Made by a program: the position numbers and the translations under genes
Shown here: positions 13,086 to 24,700 of the stretch, in pieces
Layout: every line of letters begins with the position of its first letter
Numbering within the stretch: the stretch's first letter is position 1
IMG/VR virus record: IMGVR_UViG_3300020470_000129
Location: 1 to 30,844 of that record
Source of the DNA: a virus
Length of the DNA stretch: 30,844 bases
Direction: 5' to 3' (one strand)
Notes under the pieces: generated by a model
Told to the model about the DNA's origin: nothing
The model's database searches: none
The model's input: the letters and a program-made list of their open reading frames with translations, nothing else

Positions 13086-15590
13086 ATGGTAAGAAATTTT
13101 TATCAACCTACACCTCCTGTTGATTGGACTGAAAAATTATCAGAAGTTTATGCTAGACAATCCAGGCAGTTAGAAGAGCACCATGCTAATCTCAGACATA
13201 GAGATCAGCAGATGGTTGCTAAAGCAAAAGCAGAAGATCCTGTAGATACTATTGTAGCAGTGACAAAGTTTATTGGAGATGTGAAACAATTATCTAATAA
13301 AGTTTCTGCTGGTAAAAAGAAAAGAGAAGCGAAAGCTAAAGATAAAGTTGCAAGTGTTGTTGAACAATTTCCAGAAGGTTCAAAGGAAGTTCTTGATGCA
13401 ATCCAAGAGTACGGATGGGAGTCAGGTAAAGTATGGAAAGAGAGTAAAGCTTATGATTATTTAAAAAATAATGCACAGAATAATGGTGCGCCTGAGCTTT
13501 TACAATCTATTGAGAAATTAGATCCTAGAGAAATACTTCAACTTAGAGAAGTATTAGCCGATATGCAAGCGCAACGTTTGTCTAATCGAGATCGTTTTGA
13601 TACTTATTTAAATTCTAAAGGTAACGAAGGATTATTAGCTGAGTACAATGCAAAAGATTCAGCAGGAAAACAGCAGCTACATAATATTTGGAAAAACGAA
13701 GAGATACAAAAGTTTGGACTTAGTGATCCTTTACTACTAAAAGTTGTATCAAGAGATTATCATAGACAAAAGGCTACAGGAAAAGGTACTAGTCAAGCAA
13801 AAGCATTTTCAGCTTATTCTGCTGAACTGAGACATAAACAGAAAACTTATCTTGGTATAACTGGAAATTCTGCAAACCATACTTTGAATGCTGAAGTTCT
13901 ACATGGACAGATACTACTAGCAGCTGGTAAATATACTGATATAGAAGGTGGTAAAACAGCTATACAACAAGGTACGGATGAAGTTCTTGAAGTTCTACAT
14001 GAATTAAATGTAAACGGTTATCTACCTCCAAATGTTTTAGCAGGATTAAAAGAATATAAGTTTAAGCATCCAGCAGGTAAGGACGGAGAAGCTACTTTAG
14101 ATATTGCTTTTATGAACGATTCACAATACAATCGTTTTGTAAAAGGTTGGGAGATAGGCGCATCAAAAGTAGTAGGTGTTGCTAGAGAAGCAGCTAATAT
14201 TGAAGCTGACTCATTAGTTGGGTTAGCTCACACAGGTCAAATTAGTCAAGATCAATTAGATCAAAAGATACAAGCTTTAGAAAATACTGGATTTTTAAGT
14301 TCTGAAAAAATAACTCAATTAAAAAAAATAAACATTGCTGCACAACATAAAACAGTAGAACAAATTCAACTTGCAAAAGTAGAAGACTGGAGTATTACTG
14401 GATTTTATGGTAGAACTCAAGCAGAGATAGATGCTACCTTCTCAAACGATGTAGCAAGAAATTTAGCAACGCTTAGATTTAGTCAACTACAAGAACATCT
14501 AGTTTCTAATAAGGATCATGTAGGTAGTCATGATAGTGACATAAATAAACTTATCACTGGTAACCCATTAGGACCAGGCCAATCCCTAGGTGGGATAGGT
14601 GGTCGAATTTCAAGTGAGCTTGATAAAGAAGCCCAAGCATTTCAGGCACAATTAGTATGGGCTCAATATGATGGTAAGAATAAAGTAAGGCCAAATAATA
14701 ACATTGCTATTGAGGTTGATAATTATAAAACTGGTTTATGGACAAGTAGAGGCGGTGGTACTACAGATGGAGCTGGTATATATTCATTTGATGTTCAGGC
14801 TAAAGATTTTGTTAATAAGAGGGTTGCTGACCAATTAACAGTAAAAGCTGAAGTCCGTCACCGTGTAAATTGGACTGAAAAAAATGATCAACAATGGAGA
14901 AAGCAGGTTACTTCTGATTTAAATACTAAATATGAAGGTGACACTAAGAAAGCTATTGCTGATGGTGGAGGTCTTACTAAAGAGGATCTAGCTGGAGTAG
15001 CTATTACTGGAGAATATTCAGATAGAATGTTTGTAATAGCTGATGCATTAAATACAGATGTAACAACATTATTTAATAATGCAATTGCTAAATTAAATGC
15101 CAGCGGTAACGAAGTTGATCAACAATTCACTGTATCATGGGGGTTTGAAGCAGATCCTAAAGTACAAGGAAAAGGGAAGAAAAAAAATCAACAGATGAGA
15201 ACTCCTAATGAAGTAATATTAGAAAGTTTAGATTTAGCTTATGATAGAGTGGAGGGTGTACAAGGTTTACGTATAGGTACTTTAAGATATAAGTTAAGAA
15301 CTCAAGGTTGGAAAAATCTTAGTAATCCTGAAAGATCAGAGCTAATAGGTATATTACAGAAATCACAAGCAACAGATCCTGAAATACGACCTCTTGTACA
15401 AGCTAGAGAAGAAGAAAAAGCTGCTCAATTATTAGAAGTTAATAGAAAAAAAGCTCATATTAAAGCAAATCAAGCAGCTTTAGCAGAGGAAAGTGAGAAT
15501 AATACTGGTTCTTATTTTAGAGATACGGTAGATACCAGAACTGACGAAGAGTTAGATGCTCAATTTAATGCACAACCTGGTAAATTTTAA
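13086..15590 (+). CDS. internal virion protein C, T7 gp15-like
   Basis: An 834-residue protein (T7 gp15 is 747) at the gp15 position. It is helical, lysine- and glutamine-rich, with coiled-coil-like stretches (residues about 20-90) and no known enzymatic motif. The N-terminal NFYQPTPPVDWTEKLSEVYARQSRQLEEHHANL is typical of ejection-core proteins of this group. In T7 gp15 forms with gp16 the ejection core and periplasmic tunnel. It begins ten bases after the gp14 stop without a clear Shine-Dalgarno site and ends three bases before the gp16-like start. Confidence 0.85.
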   Translation: MVRNFYQPTPPVDWTEKLSEVYARQSRQLEEHHANLRHRDQQMVAKAKAEDPVDTIVAVTKFIGDVKQLSNKVSAGKKKREAKAKDKVASVVEQFPEGSKEVLDAIQEYGWESGKVWKESKAYDYLKNNAQNNGAPELLQSIEKLDPREILQLREVLADMQAQRLSNRDRFDTYLNSKGNEGLLAEYNAKDSAGKQQLHNIWKNEEIQKFGLSDPLLLKVVSRDYHRQKATGKGTSQAKAFSAYSAELRHKQKTYLGITGNSANHTLNAEVLHGQILLAAGKYTDIEGGKTAIQQGTDEVLEVLHELNVNGYLPPNVLAGLKEYKFKHPAGKDGEATLDIAFMNDSQYNRFVKGWEIGASKVVGVAREAANIEADSLVGLAHTGQISQDQLDQKIQALENTGFLSSEKITQLKKINIAAQHKTVEQIQLAKVEDWSITGFYGRTQAEIDATFSNDVARNLATLRFSQLQEHLVSNKDHVGSHDSDINKLITGNPLGPGQSLGGIGGRISSELDKEAQAFQAQLVWAQYDGKNKVRPNNNIAIEVDNYKTGLWTSRGGGTTDGAGIYSFDVQAKDFVNKRVADQLTVKAEVRHRVNWTEKNDQQWRKQVTSDLNTKYEGDTKKAIADGGGLTKEDLAGVAITGEYSDRMFVIADALNTDVTTLFNNAIAKLNASGNEVDQQFTVSWGFEADPKVQGKGKKKNQQMRTPNEVILESLDLAYDRVEGVQGLRIGTLRYKLRTQGWKNLSNPERSELIGILQKSQATDPEIRPLVQAREEEKAAQLLEVNRKKAHIKANQAALAEESENNTGSYFRDTVDTRTDEELDAQFNAQPGKF

Positions 15591-15593
15591 CTA

Positions 15594-18500
15594 ATGGAAA
15601 ATGAAACTATTGATATTGATTCTATGGATGCTGCTCAATTAAAGGAGTATCTTGGAGATGATTATCAAACAGAATTGCCAGATCAAGTAGTACCTACGGA
15701 TACTCCACAAGCATCTGACATACAACAACCTTCTACGGAAGGAGAACAAACAGGCGGGATCCGTAGCATGGATCAAGTCTATCAAGATAGAATGGCAGCT
15801 GGGAGAAGCCCTGGCAGACCTGGTGTAAAAGGTTTCTTACAAGATACAGTTGAAGGTACTGCACGGAATATGTATTCCTCAGCTGCACCTATTGTTGGGC
15901 TTTCAGATACTCTTATAGATGCTATTAACTTTGCTTCTGCAGGAGATCAATTTGATATACCTAAACTCCCTGCATATGAAAGTAAAATGCACACTGCTGT
16001 GCGTAATATATCAGGACTTGTAATCCCATCCCTTGGTCTTAGAAGCATGGCGATACAAGGTTTTAGTAAACTACATGCAGCTGGTAAAGCAGCTCCTTGG
16101 TTACAAAGACTAGGTAATACTAAATCATTTTCATACTTTGCTAAGTTTGGTATTGATGTAGGTACTGGTGCTTCAGTTGATTATGTAGCAGAACAAAACC
16201 AGAAGGATGATAACCTATTTGGTGTTCTTAAAAATTACTGGCCTAAGACATTTCAATTTATACCTAATAGTATAGCTACAAACGAAGATGATTCAGCAGG
16301 TGAGAAACGTGCTAAGAATGTTAATGAAGGTGCTATCTTCAGTATCTTTGCTAGTATTATTGAAGGTGTAGCTTACTTAACTAAAGCTGGTAGAAGTGTT
16401 GCAAGGACTGCAAAATTTATACCATCAAAAGAGAAGGGCGTAGCTAATGTAAATGAATTAGCTAAAGATCAATTCTCTGATATCAAGTTCTCTGATAATA
16501 TAACAGAGGATGCTGTACTTAGAAATTATGCTAGAAAAGAGAATTCATTAAACGAACTTAGTGAATACTATCTTAGTAAAGGTGAACAACCTCCTAACTG
16601 GCCTGAACTTGATGAAGGTGATACCTTAGTTAGAACTAGGGATCCTGACGGTATTATTGGTGCTCAAGCTGATGCAGCTCAAATACAGAATAACATAGAA
16701 TCTGGTTGGGGTAGACTTGGTACTATTATCAGTGAAGCTGCTAGAAAAGAAGGGCTTGAAATTAATAATCTAACCAATCGTACTCTTGTCAGTGAATTAA
16801 CAGATCAACTTAAAAAGAGTGGTAAGTTTCGTAAAACTTTAAGATCTGGTACAGTAATAACTGAACGAATGATTGATAAAGCTGGTAAACATTTAGCAGC
16901 TACACTCTTACATCCTAGAGTTGACCCTGATGATATACTTGGAATCTTAGATGAATTTAAGAGATCAGTAGATGGTTCAGCAGTTAGAATTGTAGGTAAG
17001 AAAGGTATTAATAGAGCAGTTAAACAACTAAAAGCTCAGATGTTAGACCTTGATGCTCAGAAAGCCAGAGCATATCTAGTTACTTCAGAAGCTGGACAAG
17101 TTGCAGATTTCTCTGAAGGTGCTAGACTTATGGAAGATGGTACTTCAGTAATGCGGACTATCGATCTAATGGCAGACCGCCTAGAAGTACTGATGGTAGA
17201 GAAAGGTTTAGCTAATTTTGAATCAGGCTCTATGTTTGCTAAGATGCATGCTTGGCAATCTGCTGTAGATACAGGTGATGCTAGTATTATGAATGCAGCT
17301 GCTGAAACTATTTTAGATAGTAGCACTGCTAAACTAACAGAAATTATACCTAAAGCTAAGGAATGGACTAGTACATTAAAAGCTGTAGCTAGAGAAAATC
17401 CACAATTCCTTAGACCTTTACTATTGGCAAATGAGTTTACTGATGGTAATGTTGATACCTTATTCAAACTACATGAATGGGCAGCTGATAATTTAGCTAC
17501 ATTCAGGAAGGCTGCTTATGATGCTAAGCCAGAAGTACCTTCTATTATCAATAAAGCAATGTGGAGTAATATATTTAACTCTGCACTATCTGCTATCTCA
17601 ACACCTATGAATGCTGGTGTAGGTAACTTAACTGGTTTATTAGGTAAAGGTACGGCTACTGTTACTGGAGCTGTATTACAAGGTGATTTAGTTAAAGCTA
17701 AAAAAGCTATGGTAGCTCATTTTGCATTAGATGATACTTTACAGAAATCATTTGAGCATATGAGATTAGTCTTTAGGAAGGCATCTACAAACCCTAAAGA
17801 AGTAAGTTACGTAATGCGTGGTGACATTGCTAGAGAAACTGAGAGAGGATTAGAAACACTAAGAGCTTGGGCAGATGCTGCAGAAGCGAATGGTGAGTTA
17901 GGTGGTAAGATGCTTCTAAAAGTATATGAAGATTTAGATGCCTTATCAGTAGATCCTGTACTTAGGTTTGGTGGTAACTCCATGACTGCATTAGATGGTT
18001 TTTCTAAATCAGTTATAGCAAACACAGAAGCTAAGTATCTAGCATTTAATAAACTTGCTCAATCAGGTGAAGAGATTACTGAGAAGAATTTTAGAGCAGC
18101 TGTAGATAGTATATATAATAAAATGTTTGACTCTAATGGGATGATTAGTGATGAAGCTGTAGATATAGCAACTAGTGAAATAGCGCTTAATGCTGATTCA
18201 CCTGTTGTGGAAGGTATGAATGAATTCATTAAACGATTCCCAGCTGCTAGAACTTTCATTTGGTTCCCTAGAACTACTGCAAACGTTATCGATACTTTTG
18301 GTAAGTGGAGTCCTGCAGGTATATTATCTTCAGATTATCACAAAATGTGGGGTCCATTAGGGCGTAAGAAAATATCTGAATTCTCTATGGATGAGATAAA
18401 ATCTATATTACAAAGTAAAGGTAAGAAGTTTGATGAGTTTGCATTAGATACTTTCGAAACATTACGATACGAAACTAAAGGTAAAGCTGCTATAGGTAGT

Positions 18501-19601
18501 CTCTTTGTCACTGCAGCAGGTTTTGCAATGGCTAATGATAGGTGTACTGGTAATGGTCATTACGATAAATCTAGACAGCGTATGAGAGTACGTAGTGGTT
18601 GGAAACCTAAGTCCTGTAAAGTACCTGGTACTAATAAAGTAGTCAGTTATGAATGGATGGGTCCGATAGGTGATTGGTTGTCTTTAACAATCGATGTAGC
18701 AGATAATTTTGATAGTCTAACTACTGCTGTACAAGAAGATTTATACAATAAATTAGCTTTTGTCTTAGGTTCTGCTGTTACTAATAGATCAGTTCTATCT
18801 CAATTAGAACCTATGTATGATGTATTACAAGGTAACGGAGCCGCAGCTACTAGATTCTTAACTAACTTTGGTAACAATTTAGTACCTTTAGGTAGTGCAA
18901 GAAATGAGCTTGGTAAGATCTTATATCCTCAGTTACGTCAGATTCGTAGTGAATTAGATGATGCCTTAAGAAATAGAAACGCTTGGTTAGATGCTTTTGA
19001 CCCTGAACGTGCATTACCTTCTGTTGTTGACCCTATAGATGGTAAGGAAATAGGTAATGAAGACAATTGGTTTATTAGAGTTTGGAATAGAACACCATTT
19101 AAAGTACATTCTCAACCTTCAAAAGAATCTCAATTTCTTATTGATATTGAATTTAATAGTAACCCAACTATGCGGTTAAGTCAACGTGGTGCTTTACTAG
19201 AGAACCATGAGGTAACTGCTATTAATTCTAAAATGGGTGAACAAGGTTATTATAAAAATGAGATTAGAGAAATCATGAAAGATGCTGCTAAACTCACTTA
19301 TACTGGACCTGATGGTGTAACCTATAAAGGGTTTATTAATATTATACAAGCTCAAAGAAGAGGTTTAATTCCATCTGATATTTTAGATACTGCTAAATTT
19401 GCAAGAATTTATAGTAGAATTACTGTAGCTTATGCTGCAGCTAAACGTTATGCTGAAGATAGTTTAGATGAACCAATGAGATCTGGTATAAGAGAACGTG
19501 AGTATGAAAAAATCAATGCAGATTACAATCAAAAAGCTGGAGATCTAGATACACTATACGAGGACTCCGGTCTCCAAGAAACACTGAACATAGCTAAATG
19601 A
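15594..19601 (+). CDS. internal virion protein D / DNA ejection protein, T7 gp16-like
   Basis: A 1335-residue protein (T7 gp16 is 1318), the largest internal core protein. The C-terminal third has the family signature: DRCTGNGHYD (residues about 981-990) followed by GWKPKSC and VSYEWMGPIGDWLSL. Hydrophobic alanine/glycine segments (about 650-690 and 960-980) could enter the inner membrane. The N-terminal region (about 1-110) is acidic and low in complexity. The lytic transglycosylase domain found at the N-terminus of T7 gp16 is not visible, so cell-wall digestion must come from elsewhere or be unnecessary. The stop overlaps the first fibre gene (ATGA). Confidence 0.9.
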   Translation: MENETIDIDSMDAAQLKEYLGDDYQTELPDQVVPTDTPQASDIQQPSTEGEQTGGIRSMDQVYQDRMAAGRSPGRPGVKGFLQDTVEGTARNMYSSAAPIVGLSDTLIDAINFASAGDQFDIPKLPAYESKMHTAVRNISGLVIPSLGLRSMAIQGFSKLHAAGKAAPWLQRLGNTKSFSYFAKFGIDVGTGASVDYVAEQNQKDDNLFGVLKNYWPKTFQFIPNSIATNEDDSAGEKRAKNVNEGAIFSIFASIIEGVAYLTKAGRSVARTAKFIPSKEKGVANVNELAKDQFSDIKFSDNITEDAVLRNYARKENSLNELSEYYLSKGEQPPNWPELDEGDTLVRTRDPDGIIGAQADAAQIQNNIESGWGRLGTIISEAARKEGLEINNLTNRTLVSELTDQLKKSGKFRKTLRSGTVITERMIDKAGKHLAATLLHPRVDPDDILGILDEFKRSVDGSAVRIVGKKGINRAVKQLKAQMLDLDAQKARAYLVTSEAGQVADFSEGARLMEDGTSVMRTIDLMADRLEVLMVEKGLANFESGSMFAKMHAWQSAVDTGDASIMNAAAETILDSSTAKLTEIIPKAKEWTSTLKAVARENPQFLRPLLLANEFTDGNVDTLFKLHEWAADNLATFRKAAYDAKPEVPSIINKAMWSNIFNSALSAISTPMNAGVGNLTGLLGKGTATVTGAVLQGDLVKAKKAMVAHFALDDTLQKSFEHMRLVFRKASTNPKEVSYVMRGDIARETERGLETLRAWADAAEANGELGGKMLLKVYEDLDALSVDPVLRFGGNSMTALDGFSKSVIANTEAKYLAFNKLAQSGEEITEKNFRAAVDSIYNKMFDSNGMISDEAVDIATSEIALNADSPVVEGMNEFIKRFPAARTFIWFPRTTANVIDTFGKWSPAGILSSDYHKMWGPLGRKKISEFSMDEIKSILQSKGKKFDEFALDTFETLRYETKGKAAIGSLFVTAAGFAMANDRCTGNGHYDKSRQRMRVRSGWKPKSCKVPGTNKVVSYEWMGPIGDWLSLTIDVADNFDSLTTAVQEDLYNKLAFVLGSAVTNRSVLSQLEPMYDVLQGNGAAATRFLTNFGNNLVPLGSARNELGKILYPQLRQIRSELDDALRNRNAWLDAFDPERALPSVVDPIDGKEIGNEDNWFIRVWNRTPFKVHSQPSKESQFLIDIEFNSNPTMRLSQRGALLENHEVTAINSKMGEQGYYKNEIREIMKDAAKLTYTGPDGVTYKGFINIIQAQRRGLIPSDILDTAKFARIYSRITVAYAAAKRYAEDSLDEPMRSGIREREYEKINADYNQKAGDLDTLYEDSGLQETLNIAK

Positions 19602-20983
19602 CTTATTCAACGGAAGTTAGCCATACTCAAACAACAACAGGTAATAGGGATTTCTCTGTTACCTTTCCATTCCTTGCTGTTACTGATTTAAGGGTTCAAC
19701 TAAATGGAGTTACTAAAACAGTAACTGACGATTATACGATTGTTCAATCAGGAGCTAACACCGTTGTTAATTTCAACACAGCTCCTGCTGATAATGATAC
19801 TATACGTATCTATAGAGATACAAATATAGATAACATAGAAGCTACTTATGCAGCTGGTAGTTCTATTAGATCTTCAGATTTAAATACTAACAATAAACAA
19901 CTACTATATGCTATACAAGAATTTGGTGTACTAGAGACAACTACTAGTCCAAATTTTTCATTAGGTAATAAAGGTGATATATCAGTTAATAGTGCTACTG
20001 ATTGGACCATACAAAATGGTTCCGTTGAAGCAGCTCATCTTGCTGATAATAGTATAGATAGTAATAAGTATATAGATGGTAGTATTGATAGAGCACACCT
20101 AGCTGACAACGCTGTAGGTGGGACTAAGTTAGCTACTGATGGCGTTGACTCAGAACACCTAGCTGCTGATTCTATAGATTCAGAACACTATGCACCTGGT
20201 TCTGTAGATGAGACAGCCTTAGCAGATAATGCTGTAACTAATCCAAAGGTAGCAGATGATGCTATAGGTATTGCTGAATTGTCAGCTACAGGTACTGCAG
20301 ATGCAACGACATGTTTGAGAGGTGATAATACATGGGCAACACTTCCTACCAATAATAATCAACTAACCAACGGTGCTAATTATGTTGTAGCTGGTTCTGG
20401 TGTTGGTAAGAAATTAACTATATTCACCTCTACTGGTACATTCACCCCTCAATCAAGTACAAATAATGTTGAAGTATGGGCTATTGGTGGTGGAGGATCT
20501 TCGGGATCTGGTAACTCTAACTATGATGATTCTAATAGAGTTGGTAGATCCGGTGGAGGTGGTTCAGCTCCTTTAGCTGTACGTATTTATACACTTACTG
20601 AGATAGGAACTAGTGCTTCTGTAACTGTTGGGCAAGGTGGTACTGCACCATCATGGGCTGATAGCGGTAATGCAGGTGGTGATAGCTCATTTGATCCTCA
20701 AGGAAGTGGTGATACTTTAACTAGTGGAGGTGGTGCTGGTAGTCTTTATGCTAATGAATGGACTCAAAGCGCTGGAGGTGCTGCAGGTACAGCCACTAAC
20801 GATCAATGGGGATGGGCTGGTAATCAAGGAGCACATGGTAACGACGGGGATGGTATTGTAACTAGAACAAACGGTCCCTTAGATATTAAAGGCTATGGTC
20901 GTGGAGGTGCTTCAAGGGTACACGGCGATAATACATCAGGTTATGCAGGAAGTGATGGAGCTGTCTACGTATTCGAATATTGA
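19598..20983 (+). CDS. tail fibre protein, T7 gp17-type N-terminus with glycine-rich tip
   Basis: A 461-residue protein. Residues 1-110 match the T7 tail fibre attachment domain (TTTGNRDFSVTFPFL, DYTIV, IRIYRDTNIDNIEATYAAGSSIRSSDLN). Residues about 140-240 are short repeats of the D-x-A-(V/I)-xx-xHLAD type, which form the fibre shaft. After a LRGDNTWATL linker, the C-terminus (about 265-461) is glycine/serine-rich with VWAIGGGGSSGSG and GAVYVFEY, a common phage receptor-binding tip. It attaches to the tail at the gp11-gp12 junction. It shares its attachment domain and HLSATGTA-type linker with the fibre at 21704, so the two are paralogous. The 3' end overlaps the next gene. Confidence 0.92.
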   Translation: MTYSTEVSHTQTTTGNRDFSVTFPFLAVTDLRVQLNGVTKTVTDDYTIVQSGANTVVNFNTAPADNDTIRIYRDTNIDNIEATYAAGSSIRSSDLNTNNKQLLYAIQEFGVLETTTSPNFSLGNKGDISVNSATDWTIQNGSVEAAHLADNSIDSNKYIDGSIDRAHLADNAVGGTKLATDGVDSEHLAADSIDSEHYAPGSVDETALADNAVTNPKVADDAIGIAELSATGTADATTCLRGDNTWATLPTNNNQLTNGANYVVAGSGVGKKLTIFTSTGTFTPQSSTNNVEVWAIGGGGSSGSGNSNYDDSNRVGRSGGGGSAPLAVRIYTLTEIGTSASVTVGQGGTAPSWADSGNAGGDSSFDPQGSGDTLTSGGGAGSLYANEWTQSAGGAAGTATNDQWGWAGNQGAHGNDGDGIVTRTNGPLDIKGYGRGGASRVHGDNTSGYAGSDGAVYVFEY

Positions 20984-21707
20984 TAAGCTTACTCAAATAT
21001 TTGAATCCAACCTAGAAGAAATTAAAAGAACTTCTACTGCTGATTCTATATCTAATTGGAAAGATTACTTATCTAAAGACGCTTTGTTGTCTATAATTAA
21101 TGACGAAGTTCCTAAGAATAGAACGAGTAATCTTTCAAGATGTAGTATAGAAGTACCAGGAAAAGAGATAAAAGCATTAGTACAAGAAGCTTATCCAGAT
21201 AAATTTGTTTGGTGTAGTGGTTATTTCTACTATCCTCCTACAGGATATATGGGATGGCATACTAATCATGATAATCCTGGTATTAGAATATACATTACTT
21301 ATTCTTCAGAAGCAAATAAATCATTTTTTAGATACTATAAAGATGGTGAAATTGTAACTGATTATGATAAGAAAGGTGTTACTATTAGACAGTTCCAATG
21401 TCCTGGTAGTAGACCTTATTATTGGCATTGCGTAGGCAGTGAGTGTGATAGAGTAAGCATAGGTTTTACAGTACAAAACTATACTAAACAATTGATAAGC
21501 CCTAAAACAAATTATGCAATTATCAAAGAGAATAAAGTAATTAATATTATCAAGTGGAATGGAGATACATCAATATGGCAACCACCTTCTGGTACTATTG
21601 CTGTCTATATCGGTGATAATAACATAAATATAGGCACTAAATATATTGATAACCATTTTATAATAACTTCAGTTACCACCACTGACCCTAAAACAATTGA
21701 ATTATGA
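20955..21707 (+). CDS. 2OG-Fe(II) oxygenase-like protein fused to a tail-type C-terminal domain
   Basis: From ATG 20955 the product is 250 residues; in-frame ATGs at 20943 and 20895 give longer forms that overlap the fibre gene more. AGGAAG stands just before 20955. Residues about 85-175 resemble phage 2-oxoglutarate/Fe(II) oxygenase-type proteins: YYPPTGYMGWHTN, RIYITYSSE, KSFFRYYKDGEIVTDYDKKG, then PYYWHCV (H158) and DRVSIGF (R166). The metal motif is H102-T-N104 rather than HxD, so activity needs proof. Residues about 185-240 (NYAIIKENKVINIIKWNG, then WQPPSG) look like a domain found at the ends of fibre-associated phage proteins. The setting between two fibre genes suggests fibre modification or assembly. 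Confidence 0.7.
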   Translation: MELSTYSNIDKLTQIFESNLEEIKRTSTADSISNWKDYLSKDALLSIINDEVPKNRTSNLSRCSIEVPGKEIKALVQEAYPDKFVWCSGYFYYPPTGYMGWHTNHDNPGIRIYITYSSEANKSFFRYYKDGEIVTDYDKKGVTIRQFQCPGSRPYYWHCVGSECDRVSIGFTVQNYTKQLISPKTNYAIIKENKVINIIKWNGDTSIWQPPSGTIAVYIGDNNINIGTKYIDNHFIITSVTTTDPKTIEL

Positions 21708-24700
21708 GTGTAACAACTGAACATTTTTATACGGGTAACGCTTCCACCACTAGTTTTGCCTACACATTTCCATATTATAAAACGTCAGACATCAAGGTAA
21801 CTTGGGATGACGTACTAAAAACTGAATCAACAGACTACAATATCGATGGTACTAACGTTGTCTTTACAGCTGGTAGTGTACCTGGTAATAATGTAGTTAT
21901 ACACATTTATAGAGATACTGATGTAGACACATCCAAAGCAACTTTTGCTGCAGGGTCATCTATTAGGTCTACAGACTTAAATAATAATGAAACACAATTA
22001 TTATATCATGCTCAAGAACAAGAACAGAAGATATTATCAGGTGATATAAAAGATCAGCATATTATTTCAACTAAACTTAAGGATGGTAGTGTAGATACAA
22101 TTAAATTAGCTGATGGTGCTGTTACTTCAACAAAGATAGAAACAGGTACTATAACATCTACTAACTTATCTGATGCTGCAGTCACTACTGGTAAGATAGA
22201 GGATAACGCTGTTACTATGGATAAGCTAGCTGCAGGTACTTTACCTACAGATATAACTATCCCATCAGCTAGTATCGGTACAGGTACTATTACAAATACT
22301 CAACTACAGGCTGACTCTGTAACAGGCGGTAAGATAGCTGCTAATTCTATAGACTCACAACACTATGTAGATGGAAGTATAGACCCTGAACATCTTGCTA
22401 GTAATTCTGTTACTGCTGCAGCTATTGCACCTGATGCTGTTAATGAGACTGAGATTAATGATAACGCTGTAAAAACAAATAAGATAGCAAATCTACAAGT
22501 AACAAGAGTTAAGATAGCTAATGATGCGATTGATGAAACAAAGATAGCAGATAATTCTATAAATTCAGAGCATTATGTAGCTGGAAGTATAGATAACGAA
22601 CATCTATCTAGTAATTCTGTAGATAGTACTGAGATAGTTAGTGGTGCTGTTGATATAAATCACCTATCTGCTACAGGTACTGCTTCAAATACAACCTTCC
22701 TTCGTGGAGATAATACATGGGAAACTCCTGAATTAACAATACCTGATGAAGCTATAGACTCACAGCACTATGTAGATGGTTCTATTGATGCTGAACATAT
22801 AGCTACTGGTGCATTAGATGGTAGATACTTCACAGAAACAGAACTAACTGATGGTGCTCTTGACGGTAGATATTATACTGAAACAGAGTCTGATGCTAGA
22901 TATTTCAATATAAGTACTGGAGATACTATTAAAGATGGAGATACATTCCCTGATAATGACACAACCATTGCTACAACAGCAGCTATTAACGATAGGATCA
23001 TTGATCTTATTGACGATGTAGGTGGTTTTGTACCTATAGCTAGTGAAACAAGCTTTCCTTCAGCAAACCCTGACGCAAATGATGGTGCTGGTACTATTGT
23101 TAGTATTAAAGAAATTGGTACAACTAGAACTCCTTCAGGTGGAACAGTTACTATTACTGATGGTGCTGGAGAAGCATGGGATGTTACTATTACAGGATGT
23201 GGTTCAACAGAACTACCAGCTGGATATGGCTGTCTTGTAGAAACAACTACAACATTACATACTTATACATTCCATAGACTTACACCTAAAGCAACAGAGG
23301 TAACAACAGTTGCAGGAAAGGCTACAGAAATTGGTAGGTTAGGTACATCTGACGCAGTATCTGATATGAACACACTTGGCACTACTGCCATTGTGTCTGA
23401 TATGGATACACTAGCTGATATAGCATCTGATATAACTTCAGTAGCAGATATAGCTTCAAACGTTACTTCAGTAGCTAATAACGCTACCAATATTAATGCA
23501 GTAGCAAACGATTCTGCAGATATAGGCGCTGTAGCAGGTAAAGAAGCTGAGATAGGAAGACTTGGAACAACTGATGCTGTAGCAGATTTAGCAATACTTG
23601 GTACAACTGATGTTGTCAATGATATGAACTTACTCGGTACTACCGATGTAATAGCTGATATGGCAGCATTAGCTGACATAACAAGTAATATCAATACAGT
23701 AGCTGATAACGATTCCAATGTTACTTCAGTAGCAAACAATGCTTCTAATATAAATACAGTAGCTGGTAATAATTCTAACATTAATACTGTTGCAGGTAAT
23801 AGCTCAAACATCACAACAGTAGCAAATAATAATACAAACATTACTACAGTAGCTGGTATCGATTCAGATATAACTACAGTAGCTGGGATTGATTCTAATG
23901 TTACTTCAGTAGCTGGCAATGCTGCGAATATTAATACTGTAGCGAATGATATCGCAGACATTGATGATGTAGCTGCAAAGTCAACTGAGATAGGTAGGTT
24001 AGGTACAGCAGCAGCTGTAGCTGATATGGCGCTACTTGGTGATACAGCTGTTATAGCTGACATGGCTACAATCGCTGATACAAGTGGATTAATAGCTGAT
24101 ATTGGAACAGTTGCAGATATTAATTCTAATGTTACAACAGTAGCTGGAATATCTTCTGACGTTACAACTGTAGCCAACGATGCTACAGATATAGGTGCAG
24201 TAGCAGGTAAAGAGACTGAGATTGGTAGATTAGGTACAGCTGATGCAGTAGCTGACATGGCTTTGTTGGGTACAACAGATTGTATCGCTGATATGGCGTT
24301 ATTAGGCGATTCAGCTGTTATAGCTGATATGGCAACGATAGCTGATACAAGCGGATTGATAGCTGATATTGATACAGTAGCAGGTATAGCTTCAGATGTT
24401 ACAGCAGTAGCTGGTGATGCAACAGATATAGGAACAGTAGCAGGAAAGGCCACTGAAATAGGTAGGCTAGGTACTGCTGATGCTGTCAGCGATATGGATA
24501 CATTAGGTACATCAACTAATGTAACTAACATGAATACCTTAGCAGGTATCTCAAGTAACGTTACTACAGTTGCTGGTATCTCAGGTAATGTAACTACAGT
24601 GGCTGGTATAGCTTCAGACGTTACATCAGTTGCAGGAGACGCAGTAGATATTGGAGCTGTAGCTGATAATGAAACTAACATTAACGCTGTAGCGGGTAAT

